Shown here piece after piece: positions 40,872-49,875 of a stretch of 64,000 bases of DNA. The notes under the pieces are model-generated. The model was given only the letters and a program-made list of their open reading frames with translations, searched no databases and was not told the origin of the DNA. Every line of letters begins with the position of its first letter. The stretch's first letter is position 1. The DNA lies in the NCBI GenBank assembly GCA_963822295.1, contig CAWGHD010000002.1, positions 744,001-808,000 on the forward strand, written 5' to 3'. The position numbers and the translations under genes were made by a program. Source of the DNA: VRUE01 sp963822295. Its GTDB lineage: Bacteria; Actinomycetota; Thermoleophilia; Solirubrobacterales; 70-9.

Positions 40872-42932
40872 CTAGCGGCGCAGTCGTTTGTTGAACGTGA
40901 CGCTGCTCGGCGGGTCTTCCGGCGGCAGCGCCGTCACCCTCAGGATGAATCGCTTGACACCGTCGTCGTGCAGCGCTTTGCGGATCCGTTTGGAGAGAGT
41001 CATCCTGAACCGGGCGGTGCCGTTCCGCCGCGCCTTTTTGCGGGCGACCTGCTTGCTCTTGCCCACCCTCAGTTTCAGTTTCGCCTTGCTGCCTTTCGGC
41101 AGCCCGCGGATCCTGACGACGAGCTTTTTCGAGCTCCGCCGCAGTGTCCCGACCCTGACCTGCCCCTTCCTCAGTTTGAAGCGCGTCCTGCTCACCACCG
41201 GAACGACGCGGGGCAGGCCCGGCGTCGTGAAGGTCCCTTCGGGGCCCAGCGTCTCGTTGCTGTTGCCGGCGTTCTGTTCCGCCGCGATCCGGTAGTGGTA
41301 GGTGGTCGCCGGCTCGAGGTCCACCACCTGCACGACCACCGGCTGGGGGCCGCCGCCGCCCGGAACGACTCGGGGGTCGAAGAGCGACGGTTCGGTTGTG
41401 GACACCGGCCCGCCAACCGCGATCAGCGCCCTGTGGGAGGTGTCGAACCCCATCGGGTCGATCGTCACCGGGATGCTCGCCGCGTGCGCTCCGGTGACCG
41501 TCGGCGTGCCGTTCGCGATCGCCGGCCGGGTGGATTCGAGCGGTTTCGTGGTCAGCGTCTGATCTGGCGTGCTCGCCTGCCCGAACGGTGTCGTGATCGT
41601 CACCCGAAAATGGTAGGTCGTATTTGGCTCCAGAAACTGGATTCCGCGTTTTACGGCGCTCGCCGATCCGGGTGGCTCGCCCATCTCGAGCTCCATGCCG
41701 TAGGCGGTGCTCGGACCGTACTCGAGCCGCAGGTTTGCTCCGGCGCCCCTGTTGTCGAAGGGGAAGATCACGGTCGCGCCGGTTTCGGAGGGAGACACCG
41801 TTGTCGCGGTGCCGACCGTGGGGGCGGCGCACGGCGGCCCCACGCTGACATTGACCTGGGCGGTCGCCGGGGTCGGATCGACGTTGGCGGCCGAGTCGAA
41901 CGCCGCCGCCCGGAAGTCGTGCTGCCCCATGCAGAGCTCTTCGAATTTCGCCGTGTTGACGCACTGGAACGACGGCATGCCGTCCAGGCCGCAGGCGGAG
42001 AATCCGCGGCCGTAGCGCTCGCTTCCGGCGAATGCCCAGAGGGCTTCCGGGCTGGCGAGGACACCCGTCGGCCCCGAGGTCAGGCTCGTGTCGGGCGGTG
42101 TCGAGTCGACCGTGAAGCGCACGACCGCGGGCGTGGGGTCCGGGACCCCGCCGGCAACCGCGCGGGCCCTGAAGACATGGGCCGCGCCGGGTGCCACGCC
42201 GTCGTAGGAGACCGGACTGGCGCAGGGCGAGAATGCCGCCCCGTCGAGCGAGCACTGAAAGGCGGCGCCGGGCGCCGACTCGAGCGCGAAGCTCGCGCTG
42301 TGGCGTTGCCCGCTACCTGCCCCCGGGCCGGTTTCGAGCGTGTTGAGCGCGGTGGCCAGCGAGGCGCGGCGGACGACGGCGGTGTCGGGTTGGGGGCGGG
42401 CCTGCGCGGGCCCGGCGTAGGCCCGGAGATAGAAGGACCCCTGGTCCGCCCCATACCCGGTCAGGTCGATTCGGTAGACGGTCCCAGCGGTCGCGGCGAA
42501 CGTCAGCCGGCTCCCGTCGCCGCGCCCGCCGGCGCAGCCGGCCGCTTCATCGTTGGCGCCGACCAGCACCAGGGAGCCGACCGCGGCGCCCGTATAGACC
42601 CCGAGGATCGTGTCGAGGTCGGTGCCGCCGTCGCAGGTCTCGATCGTGTATTCGCCCGACAGCGAGGGCTGGAACGTGTACCAAACGGATGTGCCGCAAT
42701 TGGGCCCCGTGGCGAGGGTCGGGCACCCCGGGGATTCGGAGAAGCCGGTCGGATTGGGCTCACCGGGCTCGACGGTGGCCTCGAGGTTGGTGTTCGAAAC
42801 CTCCTCGCCGACCGCGAGCGGGACCGCGGTCGCGAAAGCGTCGTTGGCCGGCGGTGCCGCCTGCGCGGCGACGGGCGCCGAAAGCAGCATCGAGGCGAGG
42901 ATGAGCGCCGCGAGCGGCGCCTTTTTCAGCAT
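40872..42932 (-). CDS. Large secreted protein with beta-sandwich (Ig/FN3-like) domains
   Basis: A 686-residue exported protein with a signal peptide (APLAALILASMLLSAPVAAQA). The first module (about 28-165) starts PPANDAFATAVPL and resembles pre-peptidase-type beta domains (SVWYTFQPSLSGEYTIETC, VYRIDLTGYG). Ig-like segments with paired cysteines follow (FQCSLDGAAFSPCASP near 225), then fibronectin type III-like repeats with LEPNTTYHFRVTI and LEPATTYHYRIAAEQ near 440 and 550. The last 110 residues form a very basic domain (KLKLRVGKSKQVARKKARR, FRMTLSKRIRKALHDDG) comparable with the end of the 45168 protein. It is probably cell-wall associated. No enzymatic motif was seen. Confidence 0.82.
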   Translation of the reverse strand: MLKKAPLAALILASMLLSAPVAAQAAPPANDAFATAVPLAVGEEVSNTNLEATVEPGEPNPTGFSESPGCPTLATGPNCGTSVWYTFQPSLSGEYTIETCDGGTDLDTILGVYTGAAVGSLVLVGANDEAAGCAGGRGDGSRLTFAATAGTVYRIDLTGYGADQGSFYLRAYAGPAQARPQPDTAVVRRASLATALNTLETGPGAGSGQRHSASFALESAPGAAFQCSLDGAAFSPCASPVSYDGVAPGAAHVFRARAVAGGVPDPTPAVVRFTVDSTPPDTSLTSGPTGVLASPEALWAFAGSERYGRGFSACGLDGMPSFQCVNTAKFEELCMGQHDFRAAAFDSAANVDPTPATAQVNVSVGPPCAAPTVGTATTVSPSETGATVIFPFDNRGAGANLRLEYGPSTAYGMELEMGEPPGSASAVKRGIQFLEPNTTYHFRVTITTPFGQASTPDQTLTTKPLESTRPAIANGTPTVTGAHAASIPVTIDPMGFDTSHRALIAVGGPVSTTEPSLFDPRVVPGGGGPQPVVVQVVDLEPATTYHYRIAAEQNAGNSNETLGPEGTFTTPGLPRVVPVVSRTRFKLRKGQVRVGTLRRSSKKLVVRIRGLPKGSKAKLKLRVGKSKQVARKKARRNGTARFRMTLSKRIRKALHDDGVKRFILRVTALPPEDPPSSVTFNKRLRR

Positions 42933-42972
42933 CGGTCGAGGCTAGCGAGCCTGATAGCCCGCTTCAAGCGGG

Positions 42973-43866
42973 TCAGGCAGCTTCGCGCTGTGCGGCGGGC
43001 TTCTGCACCCCGCCCTCCTCCGACAGGTCCGGCTCGCTCTGCGAGACGCGCTCCTCGTAGGCGTTGCGGGCGCCGTGGTCGACCTCTGTCATCAGCTTGT
43101 CGACCTTCATCATCCGGCCGAGCGCCTCGCGCGCGTTGCGCGGCCAGAGCGCCAGGAGTTTGTAGATCACGCTGTTGACTTTCGGCACCCAGACGTCATA
43201 GCGGTTCACTTCGAGCGCGTCGACGATCTCGTCGGCGACGTCCTCGGCCTCGATCGCTTTGACCCAGCGCTGGCCGACGCCGCTGGTCAGCTCGGTGTTG
43301 ACGACCGTCGGCATCACGCAGTGCATCTCGATCCCGCTGCCCCGCAGCTCCCAGCGCACCGCCTCGCTGAGGCCGACGACGGCGTGCTTGGTCGCCGAGT
43401 AGGTGGCGATCCCGGGGAGCCCGCCTTTGCCCGCCTGCGAGGCGATGTTGACGATATGGCCCGTGTGTCGAGGGGCGAGGCGCTCGATCGCCAGCTGGGT
43501 GCCGGTGATCACCCCGTGCAGGTTGATGTCGATCTGGCGGTGGACCGACTCCTCGCTCTCCGAGACGAAGGGGGTGACGGGCATGATCCCCGCGTTGTTG
43601 ATCACCACGTCGATCGGCCCGAGCTGGCGCTCGGCCTCGTCGAGGAAGGCGACGAAGGACGGCCTGTCGGTGACGTCCACCGGCAGCGCCAGGGTCCCGC
43701 CGCCCAGCTCGGCGGCCGTCTGCTCGGCGAGCGGCAGGTCGAGGTCGCCGATCGCGACGCGGCAGCCCTTGCGGACCAGCGCCGTCGCGGTCGCCCTGCC
43801 AATCCCCCGGGCGCCCCCGGTGATCGCGACGACCTTGCCGCCCAGTGCCCTTCGCTCCTTCGCCAT
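42973..43866 (-). CDS. Short-chain dehydrogenase/reductase
   Basis: A classical SDR of 297 residues. The cofactor motif TGGARGIGRATA lies near residue 16, an acidic residue in GDLDLP suggests NAD preference, and NNAGIM near 90, Ser in IASQAGKG near 142 and YxxxK in TYSATKHAVVG near 155 complete the active site. A C-terminal extension of about 60 residues (WPRNAREALGRMMKVDKLM and an acidic tail) goes beyond the usual 250-residue fold and resembles SDRs associated with lipid metabolism. ATG 43866 is 23 nt after the thiolase stop, so both are probably one operon acting on acyl or steroid substrates. Confidence 0.88.
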   Translation of the reverse strand: MAKERRALGGKVVAITGGARGIGRATATALVRKGCRVAIGDLDLPLAEQTAAELGGGTLALPVDVTDRPSFVAFLDEAERQLGPIDVVINNAGIMPVTPFVSESEESVHRQIDINLHGVITGTQLAIERLAPRHTGHIVNIASQAGKGGLPGIATYSATKHAVVGLSEAVRWELRGSGIEMHCVMPTVVNTELTSGVGQRWVKAIEAEDVADEIVDALEVNRYDVWVPKVNSVIYKLLALWPRNAREALGRMMKVDKLMTEVDHGARNAYEERVSQSEPDLSEEGGVQKPAAQREAA

Positions 43867-43889
43867 CTTGCTCTCCCTTCGGCCGTCGC

Positions 43890-45083
43890 TCAGGCGGCCG
43901 GCTTGTAGACGGTGACGACGGCGGCGCCGCCGAGGCCGATGTTGTGCTGGAGCGCGATCTTGGCGCCATCGACCTGGCGCTTGTCGGCCTGGCCGCGGAG
44001 CTGCCAGGTCAGCTCCGAGCACTGCGCGAGGCCGGTCGCCCCGAGCGGGTGCCCCTTCGAGATCAGGCCGCCCGACGGGTTGACGACGACCTTGCCGCCG
44101 TAGGTGGTGGCTTCTTCGTCGACCAGCTTGTGCCCCTCGCCCTGCTCGGCGAAGCCGAGCGCTTCGTAGGTGATGAGCTCGTTGGCGCTGAAGCAGTCGT
44201 GCAGCTCGCAGACGTCGACTTCCTCGGCGGCGACCCCGGCCTCCTCGTAGGCGCGGTCGGCGGCGGTCTTCGACATGTCGGAGCCGACGATCGTCATGCA
44301 GTCGGCGTCCTCGGCGAAGGTCGAGGAGAGGTCGGTGACCATCGACTGACCGGCGATCTCGATCGCCTGGTCGCCGAGGCCGTGCTCTTCGACGTAGCGC
44401 TCGGAGGCGACGATCGCGCAGGCGGAACCGTCGGAGGTCGGCGAGCACTGGAGCTTGGTCAGCGGGTCGTGGATCATCTTCGCCGCCTTGATGTCCTCGA
44501 GCGAGTACTCGTCCTGGAACTGGGCGTAGGGGTTGTTGACCGAGTGCTTGTGGTTCTTCCAGCCGATCCAGGCATAGTGGTCGGGGTTCGAGCCGAACTT
44601 CTCCATGTGGTCGCGGCCCGCGTTGCCGAACATCTGCGGCGCCGGCGGCGACTGCTCCGGGTCGCGGATCTCGAACATCCGCATCGCGTGCTTGTCGAGC
44701 GCGTTGGTGCGGTCGGTGTACTTGACGCCGAGGCTGCCGGGCTCCATCTTCTCGAAGCCCAGCGCGAGGGCGCAATCCACGAGCCCGCCCTTGACCGCCT
44801 GCCTGGCCAGGAACAGCGCCGAGGAGCCGGTCGAGCAGTTGTTGTTGACGTTGACGACCGGGATCCCGGTCAGCCCGAGCTGGTAGAGCGCCCGCTGGCC
44901 GTAGGTCGAGTCGCCGTAGCAGTAGCCCGCGAAGGCCTGCTCGACGTCCGTGTACGGGATGCCGGCGTCGGCGAGCGCCTTCTCCCCCGCCTCCTTGGCC
45001 CAATCAGGGTAGTCGCCCTCCTTCGTGCCGGGCTTCTCGAACTTGGTCATCCCGACCCCGATCACGAACGTGCGGTTGCTCAA
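43890..45083 (-). CDS. Thiolase, SCP-x / lipid-transfer-protein type
   Basis: A 397-residue thiolase-superfamily enzyme. The acyl-accepting Cys83 lies in VNNNCSTGSSALFLA, the His region is CELHDCFSANELITYEALG near 290, and the C-terminal motif is NPSGGLISKGHPLGATGLAQ near 338 with the catalytic His. The C-terminal cysteine position of ordinary biosynthetic thiolases is instead HNIGLGGAAVV, which is the SCP-x/non-specific lipid-transfer thiolase pattern. Such enzymes cleave branched or sterol side-chain 3-ketoacyl-CoA in actinobacteria. It precedes an SDR by 23 nt. Substrate is inference. Confidence 0.9.
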   Translation of the reverse strand: MSNRTFVIGVGMTKFEKPGTKEGDYPDWAKEAGEKALADAGIPYTDVEQAFAGYCYGDSTYGQRALYQLGLTGIPVVNVNNNCSTGSSALFLARQAVKGGLVDCALALGFEKMEPGSLGVKYTDRTNALDKHAMRMFEIRDPEQSPPAPQMFGNAGRDHMEKFGSNPDHYAWIGWKNHKHSVNNPYAQFQDEYSLEDIKAAKMIHDPLTKLQCSPTSDGSACAIVASERYVEEHGLGDQAIEIAGQSMVTDLSSTFAEDADCMTIVGSDMSKTAADRAYEEAGVAAEEVDVCELHDCFSANELITYEALGFAEQGEGHKLVDEEATTYGGKVVVNPSGGLISKGHPLGATGLAQCSELTWQLRGQADKRQVDGAKIALQHNIGLGGAAVVTVYKPAA

Positions 45084-45167
45084 AGTCTGCTCCTGTGGTC
45101 GCGCCGGCCCATTGGCGGCGGTTTGGCTGCTTAGCCAGGAAATCTACCGGTCGGCGGCGGCGCGGGC

Positions 45168-46952
45168 CTATTTCCTCTTCTTTTTCCGTTTCTTCTTTTT
45201 TTTCTTGACCAGTTTGGTGGTCTTGCTCTGGGTCGCCGCGGTGTTGCCGGTCGGCGTGTAGGTCACGTCGGCTTTCACTTTGCGCTTGCCCTTTTTCCTC
45301 AGGGCTTTCTTGATCGCTTTGCTCTTGGCGGCGATTTTGAGTTTGACCTCGGCCTGGCCGGCGATCTGGATGGTCTGGGGCTTCAGGCCTTTGCCTTTCA
45401 GCGTCAGCGTCCCAGCCGAGGGCTGCGGCAGTTTGACCACCAGCGTCGCCGTGCCTTTTTTCTTGTTCTTCTTGACTTTGCCGAAGGTGAACGCGTTGGA
45501 GGGCTGCAGCTCGACGGCGCCGATGTCGGACCCGTCGGAGCCCGCGGCGGTCGAGTTCGGAATCGTCGGCAGGTCGATCGGTCGCACCACGGCACGCTGG
45601 TCGGTGGTCAGGCCGAAGGCGGCTCCCTGGTCGACGGCCGGGCTGGCGGCGGCCGGGGCCATCGTCTGGGTGAGGCCCCCGTTCGCCTGTAGCGGCCCGA
45701 GCAGCGGATCGGTGTTGACCCGGTCGCCGGTCCCTTTGAAGTTGCACTGGTCGCGGCTGTCGATGTTGAAGCCCTGCGAGACGAGGGGGATTTCAACCCC
45801 CGGCCCCAGGATGCAGTTCTCGCTACCCGCCGGCCCGACGCCGTTGGCGACGATCGAGTTGCGGAAGACGATCTTGCCGGCTTCTCCCGCGGCGAAGAGG
45901 TTCCCGCCCCGGCTTTCGGGTGTCGTCGATTCGAGCCGGTTGGCCGCGATCGTGCTGCCGGTCACGGTGACGCTGCCGGTTTCCGCAGCGACCGCGAAGA
46001 CGCCGCCCGCTGCGCCGAGTTCGCCCGTGCTGGGGCCGTTGCGAACCACATTGTTGGCGATCGTCGAGTTCGTCAGCGCGAACGGCTGTTTGGTGGCGAC
46101 CACGAAGAGGCCGCCGCCGACCACTTCACCCGCGTCTCCGCCTGCGCCCGGGAGGGCTTCGGCGACGTTGCCGCTGATCGTGCTGCCGACGATCGTCGAG
46201 GGGGTCGTTCCGGCGACGGCGAGGATGCCGGCGGCCGCCGCCGTGCCGCCATCCTGTTCGGGGTTCGCCACGCCCTGTCCGGCGCCGGCGTTGGCGATGT
46301 TGCCGCTCACCGTCGAGCGTTCGATGATGATGGGGCCGGCCAGCACGGAGAGACCGCCCGCCTGCGCCTGGCCCCCTCCGAAGCCCGGTTCGCCGAGCGC
46401 TTCGGCCGTGTTGCCGCTCACTTCGCTTTCGACGACCGTCAGTGTTCCGCTGATCACGAATGCCCCGCCGCCGACCGCGACGCCCCCGGCACCGGCCGCT
46501 TCGCCGTTGGAGTTGGCGATGTTGCCCGTTAGCCGGACCCGGCGCAGGGTCAGGTTCGTGCCGCCGGCGATGATCCCGCCGCCACCGGCACCGGCTTCGA
46601 AGACCCGCCCATCGCGGATCATCAGGTCGGAGAGGGTCACCTCGATGTTGGGCAGAGCCGGCGGTTCGATTTCGAATACACGGAAGGGGCCGACCGAGCG
46701 GATGATAGTTTCGGCGGAGCCTTTGCCGGCCAGGGTCAGGCTTTTTTCGATCGCCAGCGGTGCGCTGCTGAGCGAGTAGGTGCCGGCCGGCACCGCGATC
46801 GTCTCACCGGGGACCGCTTCGGCGATCGCCTGCCGCAGCGAGCCCGGCCCGCTGTCGTTCGTGTTGGAGACCGTGGCCGCCTGCGTGGGCGCGGCCACGG
46901 CGAGGGCGAGCAGGGCAGAGATCGCGATTGAGAGCGTCAGCTTGGTCGGCAT
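45168..46952 (-). CDS. Secreted right-handed beta-helix protein with choice-of-anchor Q-like domain and Lys-rich tail
   Basis: A 594-residue exported protein with signal peptide (KLTLSIAISALLALAVAAPTQA). It starts TVSNTNDSGPGSLRQAIAEA, typical of CSLREA/polymorphic-membrane-protein-like beta-helices, and contains repeated rungs such as ESEVSGNTAEA, RSTVSGNIANA, GSTISGNVAEA and NSTIANNVVRN. Near 430-500 DPLLGPLQANGGLTQTM, SPAVDQG and DIGAVELQ match the choice-of-anchor Q region. A basic beta-domain (about 510-580) and a tail of nearly uninterrupted Lys/Arg follow. ATG 46952 (MPTKLTLS) is preferred over ATG 46964. The tail could bind anionic wall polymers. Confidence 0.85.
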   Translation of the reverse strand: MPTKLTLSIAISALLALAVAAPTQAATVSNTNDSGPGSLRQAIAEAVPGETIAVPAGTYSLSSAPLAIEKSLTLAGKGSAETIIRSVGPFRVFEIEPPALPNIEVTLSDLMIRDGRVFEAGAGGGGIIAGGTNLTLRRVRLTGNIANSNGEAAGAGGVAVGGGAFVISGTLTVVESEVSGNTAEALGEPGFGGGQAQAGGLSVLAGPIIIERSTVSGNIANAGAGQGVANPEQDGGTAAAAGILAVAGTTPSTIVGSTISGNVAEALPGAGGDAGEVVGGGLFVVATKQPFALTNSTIANNVVRNGPSTGELGAAGGVFAVAAETGSVTVTGSTIAANRLESTTPESRGGNLFAAGEAGKIVFRNSIVANGVGPAGSENCILGPGVEIPLVSQGFNIDSRDQCNFKGTGDRVNTDPLLGPLQANGGLTQTMAPAAASPAVDQGAAFGLTTDQRAVVRPIDLPTIPNSTAAGSDGSDIGAVELQPSNAFTFGKVKKNKKKGTATLVVKLPQPSAGTLTLKGKGLKPQTIQIAGQAEVKLKIAAKSKAIKKALRKKGKRKVKADVTYTPTGNTAATQSKTTKLVKKKKKKRKKKRK

Positions 46953-46993
46953 GCGGCACACCATCCCACGGACAGGGCCTCTTTGCCAGTGGC

Positions 46994-47686
46994 TCAGCCG
47001 ACGTGGCCGCCCGGCATCCGATCGTCGTGGCCGCTGCAGTCCTCCGGCTGCCAGCCCGGGACCGTGTTGCCCTCCGGCGGGATCGGGCTCTGCTTGAGGA
47101 TCCGCGCGAGGTGGGTGACGTTGTGGGCCATCCACTTCGCCGTCTTCTGCGTGTACGGGTGGTCGGCGCCGCCCGCCTCGATGAACGAGGGGCCCGGTCC
47201 GGCCTCGCCCACCCAGTAGGTGTCGGCGTTCGGCGGGATCGCGCAACCGAGGTGGGTGAGGTTGAAGAGCGTGGTCTCGGCGCAGGCGTGGGCGCCGTCC
47301 TCGTTGCCGGTCACGACCACGCCGCCGACCGTGTTGTAGAGCGGGTACTGGCCGACCTCGTTGGTCGTGTTGTAGGTGCCGTCGAGGCGCTCGATCACCA
47401 TCTGGCTGACGCTGTTGCGGACTCCGAACCAGATCGACATGCCGATGATCAGGATGTCGGCGGCGAGGACCTTCTCGAGGATCTTCGGCCATTCGTCGCC
47501 CTCCCCCATGTCGGAGACCACTCCGAAGGGGATCTCGAAGTCGACGGGCCGCAGGGTCTCGTGCGCGACGCCGAGCTCGTCGAAGTGGCCGGTGACGATG
47601 TCGATCAGGCCCTGCGTGTTGGAGGGCTCGGGGGACTTCTTCAGGGTGCAGTTGAGGATCAGCGCCCGGAGGCCCATGTGCGCCAT
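46994..47686 (-). CDS. NADPH-dependent FMN reductase / flavodoxin-like oxidoreductase
   Basis: A 230-residue flavodoxin-fold protein of the NADPH:FMN-reductase group. Features are the phosphate-binding loop region LNCTLKKSPEPSNTQGLID near residue 12, ADILIIGMSIWFGVRNSVSQMVIERLDG near 80-107 and the GGVVVTGNEDGAHACAETT loop near 120. Relatives reduce flavins, quinones or azo compounds with NAD(P)H. ATG 47686 lies 9 nt from the divergent CcdA-like start, so the two promoters must overlap. The C-terminus extends with a Pro/Gly-rich stretch ending PGGHVG. Confidence 0.85.
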   Translation of the reverse strand: MAHMGLRALILNCTLKKSPEPSNTQGLIDIVTGHFDELGVAHETLRPVDFEIPFGVVSDMGEGDEWPKILEKVLAADILIIGMSIWFGVRNSVSQMVIERLDGTYNTTNEVGQYPLYNTVGGVVVTGNEDGAHACAETTLFNLTHLGCAIPPNADTYWVGEAGPGPSFIEAGGADHPYTQKTAKWMAHNVTHLARILKQSPIPPEGNTVPGWQPEDCSGHDDRMPGGHVG

Positions 47687-47695
47687 CCTACGGTC

Positions 47696-48448
47696 GTGTT
47701 CATCACCGCTGCAACCGACCCCGCCGGGGTGACCGCCATCGCCGCGCTCGCCGCTGGTGCGGTCTCATTTCTCTCACCGTGCGTGTTGCCGCTCGTGCCC
47801 GGCTACCTCTCCGCCGTCAGCGGCGTCTCGCCCGCCGAGCTGGAGGAAGCGGGCTGGCGCCGCGTGCTCCTGCCGAGCCTGCTCTTCGTCGCCAGCTTCT
47901 CGGCGATCTTCATCGCCCTCGGCATGACGGCCAGCCAGCTCGGCTCGTTCCTGCGCGACAACGACGAGCTGCTGACCAAGATCTCGGCGGCGCTGATCAT
48001 CGCCATGGGCGTCCTCTTCGTGGCGCAGCTCTTCGTCACCCGCCTCAATCGCGAGTGGCACGTCGACGCCCTGCTCGACCGGGCCGGCAGGGGCGGCCCG
48101 GTCGTCGCCGGCGCCGCTTTCGCGATCGCCTGGACGCCGTGCATCGGGCCGACGCTCACCGGGATCCTCACGGTCGCGGCACAGAGCGACTCCACATCTC
48201 GGGGCGCCTTCCTGCTGGCCGTGTACTCGGCGGGCCTGGCGATTCCCTTCGTCCTCACCGCCGTCGCCTTCTCCCGGATGTCGACCGCCTTCGAGGTGGT
48301 CAAGCGCCACTACCGCGCGATCGTCGCCGCCGGCGGCCTGATCCTGATCGCGATGGGGGTCCTGATCTGGACCGACCAGCTCACCCGCCTCAACGGCGAA
48401 GCCCAGAGCTGGCTCTCGGGCCTCGGAATCGACCTCTGGAACTTCTGA
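47696..48448 (+). CDS. CcdA-like thiol-disulfide transmembrane protein
   Basis: A 250-residue membrane protein with six predicted helices. The two signature motifs are FLSPCVLPLVPGYLSAVSG with Cys29 and AIAWTPCIGPTLTGILTVA with Cys149, the pair that shuttles electrons across the membrane in CcdA/DsbD proteins. It would pass reducing power from cytoplasmic thioredoxin to outside partners such as a ResA-like protein for cytochrome c maturation. No ResA, ResB or ResC gene is in this window. The start is GTG 47696. Confidence 0.9.
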   Translation: MFITAATDPAGVTAIAALAAGAVSFLSPCVLPLVPGYLSAVSGVSPAELEEAGWRRVLLPSLLFVASFSAIFIALGMTASQLGSFLRDNDELLTKISAALIIAMGVLFVAQLFVTRLNREWHVDALLDRAGRGGPVVAGAAFAIAWTPCIGPTLTGILTVAAQSDSTSRGAFLLAVYSAGLAIPFVLTAVAFSRMSTAFEVVKRHYRAIVAAGGLILIAMGVLIWTDQLTRLNGEAQSWLSGLGIDLWNF

Positions 48449-48452
48449 GCGC

Positions 48453-48731
48453 TCAGTTCTGGATCGGCGCCACGACCTCGAGCTCCTGGCCGACGGCCTC
48501 GACCTCCTCGAGACCACCGCCGTCGAGGTCGCGGGAGCAGACGATCCGGAAGCGCCCGGTGCCGAGCGCGTCATCGGGCACCAAGGGCAGGCCCCGGATC
48601 TGATCCCACCCGAGCCGCTCGATCTCGAACGGGTTCATCCGCACCTCCGCCGCCGGGTAGGGGCAGTTTGCGTTGTGCTGGTCGATCGCCTTGGAGATCG
48701 CCTCGAGATTCTTCGCCTCGGGAGAAGCCAT
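48453..48731 (-). CDS. Small conserved-looking hypothetical protein
   Basis: I do not recognise this 92-residue product. It starts MASPEAKNLEAISKAIDQHN, has the motif-like stretch VRMNPFEIERLGWDQIRGLPL in the middle (one short run of hydrophobic and acidic residues) and ends in an acidic beta-like segment. There are two cysteines (Cys23, Cys65), no membrane helix and no signal peptide. ATG 48731 lies 51 nt from the divergent dinB start, and its end is 5 nt from the convergent CcdA-like stop. Codon use (GC-rich third positions) matches its neighbours, which supports a real gene. Confidence 0.65.
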   Translation of the reverse strand: MASPEAKNLEAISKAIDQHNANCPYPAAEVRMNPFEIERLGWDQIRGLPLVPDDALGTGRFRIVCSRDLDGGGLEEVEAVGQELEVVAPIQN

Positions 48732-48770
48732 CTCCCCAAGTCTAGGACGCGGATCCGCTCGCGCGGGTCC

Positions 48771-48776
48771 TACTCT
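48771..48776 (+). promoter_or_regulatory. -10 element (TACTCT) of leaderless dinB
   Basis: TACTCT ends 6 nt before the GTG at 48783. No LexA-box-like palindrome lies in the 51-nt gap, so DNA-damage control by LexA is not evident. Confidence 0.4.
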
Positions 48777-48782
48777 GGGTGG

Positions 48783-49875
48783 GTGCCGTCCTCACCCCGC
48801 TGCGTCGCCCATCTCGACATGGATGCCTTCTACGCGTCGGTCGAGCTGCGCCGGCGGCCGGAGCTGAGGGGGAAGCCGGTGATCGTCTGCGGATCGGGGC
48901 CACGGGCGGTGGTGACGACGGCGAGCTACGAGGCGCGCAGGCTGGCGGGGATCCACTCGGCGATGCCCGCCGCGGTCGCCCGGCGGCGGCTGCCCGACGC
49001 CGTCTACCTGCCGCCCGATTTCGCCGCCTACAGGGAGGCGTCCGGCGAGGTGATGGCGATCCTGCGCCGCAACGCGGAGACGGTCGAGGTCGTCGGCCTC
49101 GACGAGGCCTACGTCGATCTGACCGGAATCTTCTCGCCGAAGGCGACGATGCGGCGGATCGCCGCCCAGATCCGCGACGAGACCCGGCTCGGCTGCTCGA
49201 TCGGGATCTCGGAGAACCGCCTGCTGGCGAAGATCACCAGCGAGCTCGGCAAGCCCGGGGGGCTCGTCGTCCTCTCCCGCGAGCAGGCGCTCGAGCGCTT
49301 CGCCGGGCGACTCCCCCGGACTCGTCCCGGGGATCGGGCCGAAGACGGTGGCGAAGCTGGAGCGGATGGGGATCCGCACCCTGGCGGCGCTCGCCGACCG
49401 CGACGAGGAGGAGCTGGAAGCGGCCTTCGGGCCGCGCTCGGGCTCCTGGCTGGGGCGCCGCGCGCGCTTCGAGGACGAGACCCCGGTCAGCGTCTCCCAC
49501 GAGACCAAGTCGCAATCGACCGAGGTGACCTTCGACACGGACGTCGGCGAGGAGGAGAAGCTGGCGGCCTCGCTGACCTCGCTCTCCGAGGAGCTCTGCC
49601 GGCGCCTGCGCAAGCGCGACCTCGCCGGCCGCACGATCGGGATCAAGGTCCGCCTCGACGACTGGACCAACGTGAGCCGGTCGCACACCGTGGAGCACCC
49701 GACCAACGACCCGGCGGAGGTAACGGCGGTCGCGCTCGACCTGCTGCGCGCCTACGCGCCGCCGCGGCCGGTGCGGCTGCTGGGCGTCCGGGTCGCCGGG
49801 TTCGCCGCCGCGGACGGCGAGGGCGAGGACGGCGGCGACCCGGAGCCGCAGCTTCGACTCAGCCTCCCGGGCTAA
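48783..49875 (+). CDS. dinB: DNA polymerase IV (Y family), frameshifted
   Basis: Translesion polymerase. It begins MPSSPRCVAHLDMDAFYASVE with the catalytic Asp residues, continues with VTTASYEARRLAGIHSAMP and EVVGLDEAYVDLTG (SLDE-type motif), then SIGISENRLLAKITSELGKPGG. Near 49306 one surplus g (gcc-g-ggcgac) shifts the frame. The thumb continues as DSPGLVPGIGPKTVAKLERMGI (helix-hairpin-helix) and the little-finger domain as VSHETKSQSTEVTFDTDV through LGVRVAGF, ending at 49875. The composite is about 364 residues, the normal length, so a sequence error is likely. It ends with a QLRLSLPG sliding-clamp-binding-like motif. The last 4 nt overlap the convergent RlpA-like gene. Confidence 0.9.

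Noticed and set aside
42973..45003. A single 676-codon minus-strand frame covering both the SDR and part of the thiolase
   Set aside because: Only residues from 43866 down resemble SDRs. The upstream part is low-complexity Arg/Gly sequence and is the wrong frame of the thiolase gene, which has its own complete frame to 43890.
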